From Trichodesmium erythraeum GBRTRLIN201 (GTDB taxonomy: Bacteria > Cyanobacteriota > Cyanobacteriia > Cyanobacteriales > Microcoleaceae): a stretch of DNA of 47,868 nt. Position 1 is the stretch's first letter, and each line of letters starts with the position of its first letter. The notes below the pieces were generated by a model. The model was not told the origin of the DNA. It did no database searches and saw only the letters and a program-made list of their open reading frames with translations. Below are positions 46,149 through 47,868 of the stretch, piece by piece. The stretch lies in assembly GCA_018457135.1 (NCBI GenBank), contig JAGGDU010000057.1:1-47868 (forward strand), given 5' to 3'. The position numbers were made by a program, and so were the translations under genes.

Positions 46149-47868
46149 ATGCTTTTTTTTTACAAAAATCTATTCCTCAGAATTGTTCCGCTATCTTTGA
46201 CTCTGGGATATTTTGGGGTTGATATTTCATCGGCGATCGCTCAACTTCAACCAGATAATACATTGGGAGAAGAAAATTCTGTCGTCACACCGAATATCAA
46301 TATTAAAGGGATAGAAAGCGATCGCATAGATGGCGGGGCCCAAAGAGGGGCCAACTTATTCCACAGTTTTCAAGAATTCAACATTCAACAGGGACGAGGG
46401 GTTTACTTTAGCAACCCTGATGGAGTTCAAAATATCCTGACTCGGGTCACAGGAAACAATGGCTCTAACATATTAGGAACCTTGGGTGTAGATGGAAAAG
46501 CTGATTTATTTTTCATTAACCCCAATGGCATAATCTTTGGGCCAGAAGCTAAATTAGATGTCCAAGGTTCATTCTATGGAGCTACTGCCGATAGTATCTT
46601 ATTTAAAAATGGATTTGAATTTGCTAGTTCAGACCCTCAAGCGCCCCCACTACTTACAGTTAATGTTCCCATTGGTTTGAGGTTGCCCGAAAAGCCAGGT
46701 AGTATTCTGGTTGAGGGTCAAGGTCATAACATAAATATGTCAGAGTACCTAGAAACATATGGATATAGAAACAGAAAAGAGGACCGGAATCTAGGGTTGG
46801 AAGTTTCCCAAGGCCAAACCTTAGGGTTAGTTGGTGGTGATATATTTTTGAGGGGAGGAAACCTCACATCAATTGGAGGACGTGTTGAATTAGGAAGTGT
46901 TCACAATGGGGTAGTAGGAATCACGAAAGACCAAACCCTTAGCTATGATCCAAACCTGAAATTTGGCCAAATTCTAATATCTGAAGAGAGTTCTATAGAT
47001 GTAAGTGGAAGTGGAAGAGTTGAGTTTCAAATTCAAGGAGAAGAGATAAAAGTGCGAGATGCTTCAATAATAGTAGGAGAGATTAAAGGCGATGAAGGTG
47101 GGGGGGCTTCAATTCTTAAAGCATCTAAGTCTATTATAATAGAAGGTAGAATACCTTTTGAGAATAATATTACATCATCATTCAACGTGTCTTTATTTTC
47201 TGATAAGCTCGAAGCAGGAGAAGCTTTAAACATTAATAAGACTAACAGTGCTATTATTCTTATCACTTACGGTAAGGGAAATGTCGGGGAGTTGACGGTA
47301 GAAACAGAAAGTTTAACGCTGGATCCTGGAGCGTTTATTTCTACGACTACTTTGGGTCAGGGAAATGGAGGGAATTTAACAGTGTTTGCTAAAGACATAG
47401 AAATGAATGGTGGGGACTTTTTCGGTGGTTTGGTTAGTGTTAGTGTTGATCAAGGTAACGGAGGGAATTTAACGGTGAAAGCTGCAGAAAGTTTAACGCT
47501 GCAAGATGGAGCCATTATTTCTACGACTACTTTGAGTCAGGGAAATGCAGGGAATTTAACAGTGTCTGCTAGAGATATACTCATTGGTTATTCTACTATG
47601 TTGTCTGCAGAAACTTTGGGTCAAGGTAACGGAGGGAATTTAACGGTGAAAGCTGCAGAAAGTTTAACGCTGCAAGATGGAGCTTTTATTTCTACCAAGA
47701 CTTCTGGTCAGGGAAATGCAGGGAATTTAATAGTCTCTGCTAGAGATATAGAAATAATAGGCAAATCTCCTGATGGTAAATCCTTCAGTAGCTTAACCGC
47801 AGAAGCAAAAAAAGAATCAACAGGAGCAGCAGGAACCATAACCATCAACACCGAAACCCTCAACCTCC
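46149..47868 (+). CDS. Two-partner-secretion filamentous haemagglutinin-type protein (partial)
   Basis: The start of a large TpsA-type exoprotein, open to the right edge (573 codons seen, no stop). A signal peptide is clear: MLFFYKNLFLRIVPLSLTLG and a probable cleavage after SSAIA before QLQPDN. The TPS (haemagglutination activity) domain follows, with ANLFHSFQEFNIQQGRGVYF, the NPNGIIFGPEA motif (about 125-135) and LGLVGGDIFLRGG. From about residue 380 there are tandem repeats of about 57 residues (171 bp; starts near 47289, 47460 and 47631), each like GNGGNLTVKAAESLTLQDGA, a beta-helix pattern. Such proteins are exported through a TpsB partner, which is not in this window. They usually act in adhesion or as contact-dependent weapons; the tail that would decide is not visible. 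Confidence 0.88.
   Translation, partial: MLFFYKNLFLRIVPLSLTLGYFGVDISSAIAQLQPDNTLGEENSVVTPNINIKGIESDRIDGGAQRGANLFHSFQEFNIQQGRGVYFSNPDGVQNILTRVTGNNGSNILGTLGVDGKADLFFINPNGIIFGPEAKLDVQGSFYGATADSILFKNGFEFASSDPQAPPLLTVNVPIGLRLPEKPGSILVEGQGHNINMSEYLETYGYRNRKEDRNLGLEVSQGQTLGLVGGDIFLRGGNLTSIGGRVELGSVHNGVVGITKDQTLSYDPNLKFGQILISEESSIDVSGSGRVEFQIQGEEIKVRDASIIVGEIKGDEGGGASILKASKSIIIEGRIPFENNITSSFNVSLFSDKLEAGEALNINKTNSAIILITYGKGNVGELTVETESLTLDPGAFISTTTLGQGNGGNLTVFAKDIEMNGGDFFGGLVSVSVDQGNGGNLTVKAAESLTLQDGAIISTTTLSQGNAGNLTVSARDILIGYSTMLSAETLGQGNGGNLTVKAAESLTLQDGAFISTKTSGQGNAGNLIVSARDIEIIGKSPDGKSFSSLTAEAKKESTGAAGTITINTETLNL

Overview
The window looks like a filamentous marine cyanobacterium of the Trichodesmium/Okeania type. 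Three things support this. The palindrome GCGATCGC (HIP1) occurs about 20 times on both strands. The DNA is AT-rich with long non-coding gaps and many decayed genes. The gene content is cyanobacterial: L,L-diaminopimelate aminotransferase, an RseP-type protease, CrtH-like carotenoid isomerase, HpnA, and a family of GRQE-repeat nuclease-like proteins. The genus is an inference; no rRNA or tRNA gene was seen.

Layout. 1-1260: transposon debris, including an IS630-type element whose two ends are still recognisable. 1445-10443: housekeeping genes. anmK and a PP2C phosphatase overlap by 4 nt on the minus strand; then on the plus strand come an AarF/UbiB kinase, a small membrane protein, a metallophosphoesterase and dapL. 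10450-18800: a gene graveyard. It holds two decayed copies of one cyanobacterial hypothetical family, an NB-ARC ATPase remnant with an internal tandem duplication, a decayed and an intact copy of a PD-(D/E)XK-like gene (the decayed copy split by a 187-bp MITE), an IS1-type transposase remnant and a decayed IS200/IS605-type TnpB element with both end hairpins. 18838-24747: purine-related genes (PfkB adenosine kinase-like, purA, adenosine deaminase-like) with rplY; an IS630-related MITE lies between. 25140-30283: a transposase remnant, hpnA, a secreted RNase T2 and a CrtISO-like oxidoreductase, all on the minus strand. 30658-34301: a large protein of unknown function and a pentapeptide-repeat protein. 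34495-36100: decayed repeat-protein DNA.

36107-40422 is the clearest functional module: acr3 (arsenite efflux), an arsenic-type GAPDH and arsJ. From the family literature, GAPDH turns arsenate plus glyceraldehyde-3-phosphate into 1-arseno-3-phosphoglycerate, ArsJ exports it, and Acr3 exports arsenite. An 811-bp stretch with a duplicated sequence and a phosphatase remnant separates acr3 from the other two genes; no arsR or arsC is visible.

40986-44707: aat, a conserved small protein, rpsN, nth and rseP. 46149 to the right edge: the start of a large secreted two-partner-secretion (filamentous haemagglutinin-type) protein with about 57-residue repeats, cut by the window end.

I did not find a convincing new multi-gene system. 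The most useful observations are the mobile-element relics (matched IS630/MITE ends, a MITE with target-site duplication, a TnpB element with altered catalytic residues), the interrupted arsenic operon and the unrecognised 557-residue protein.
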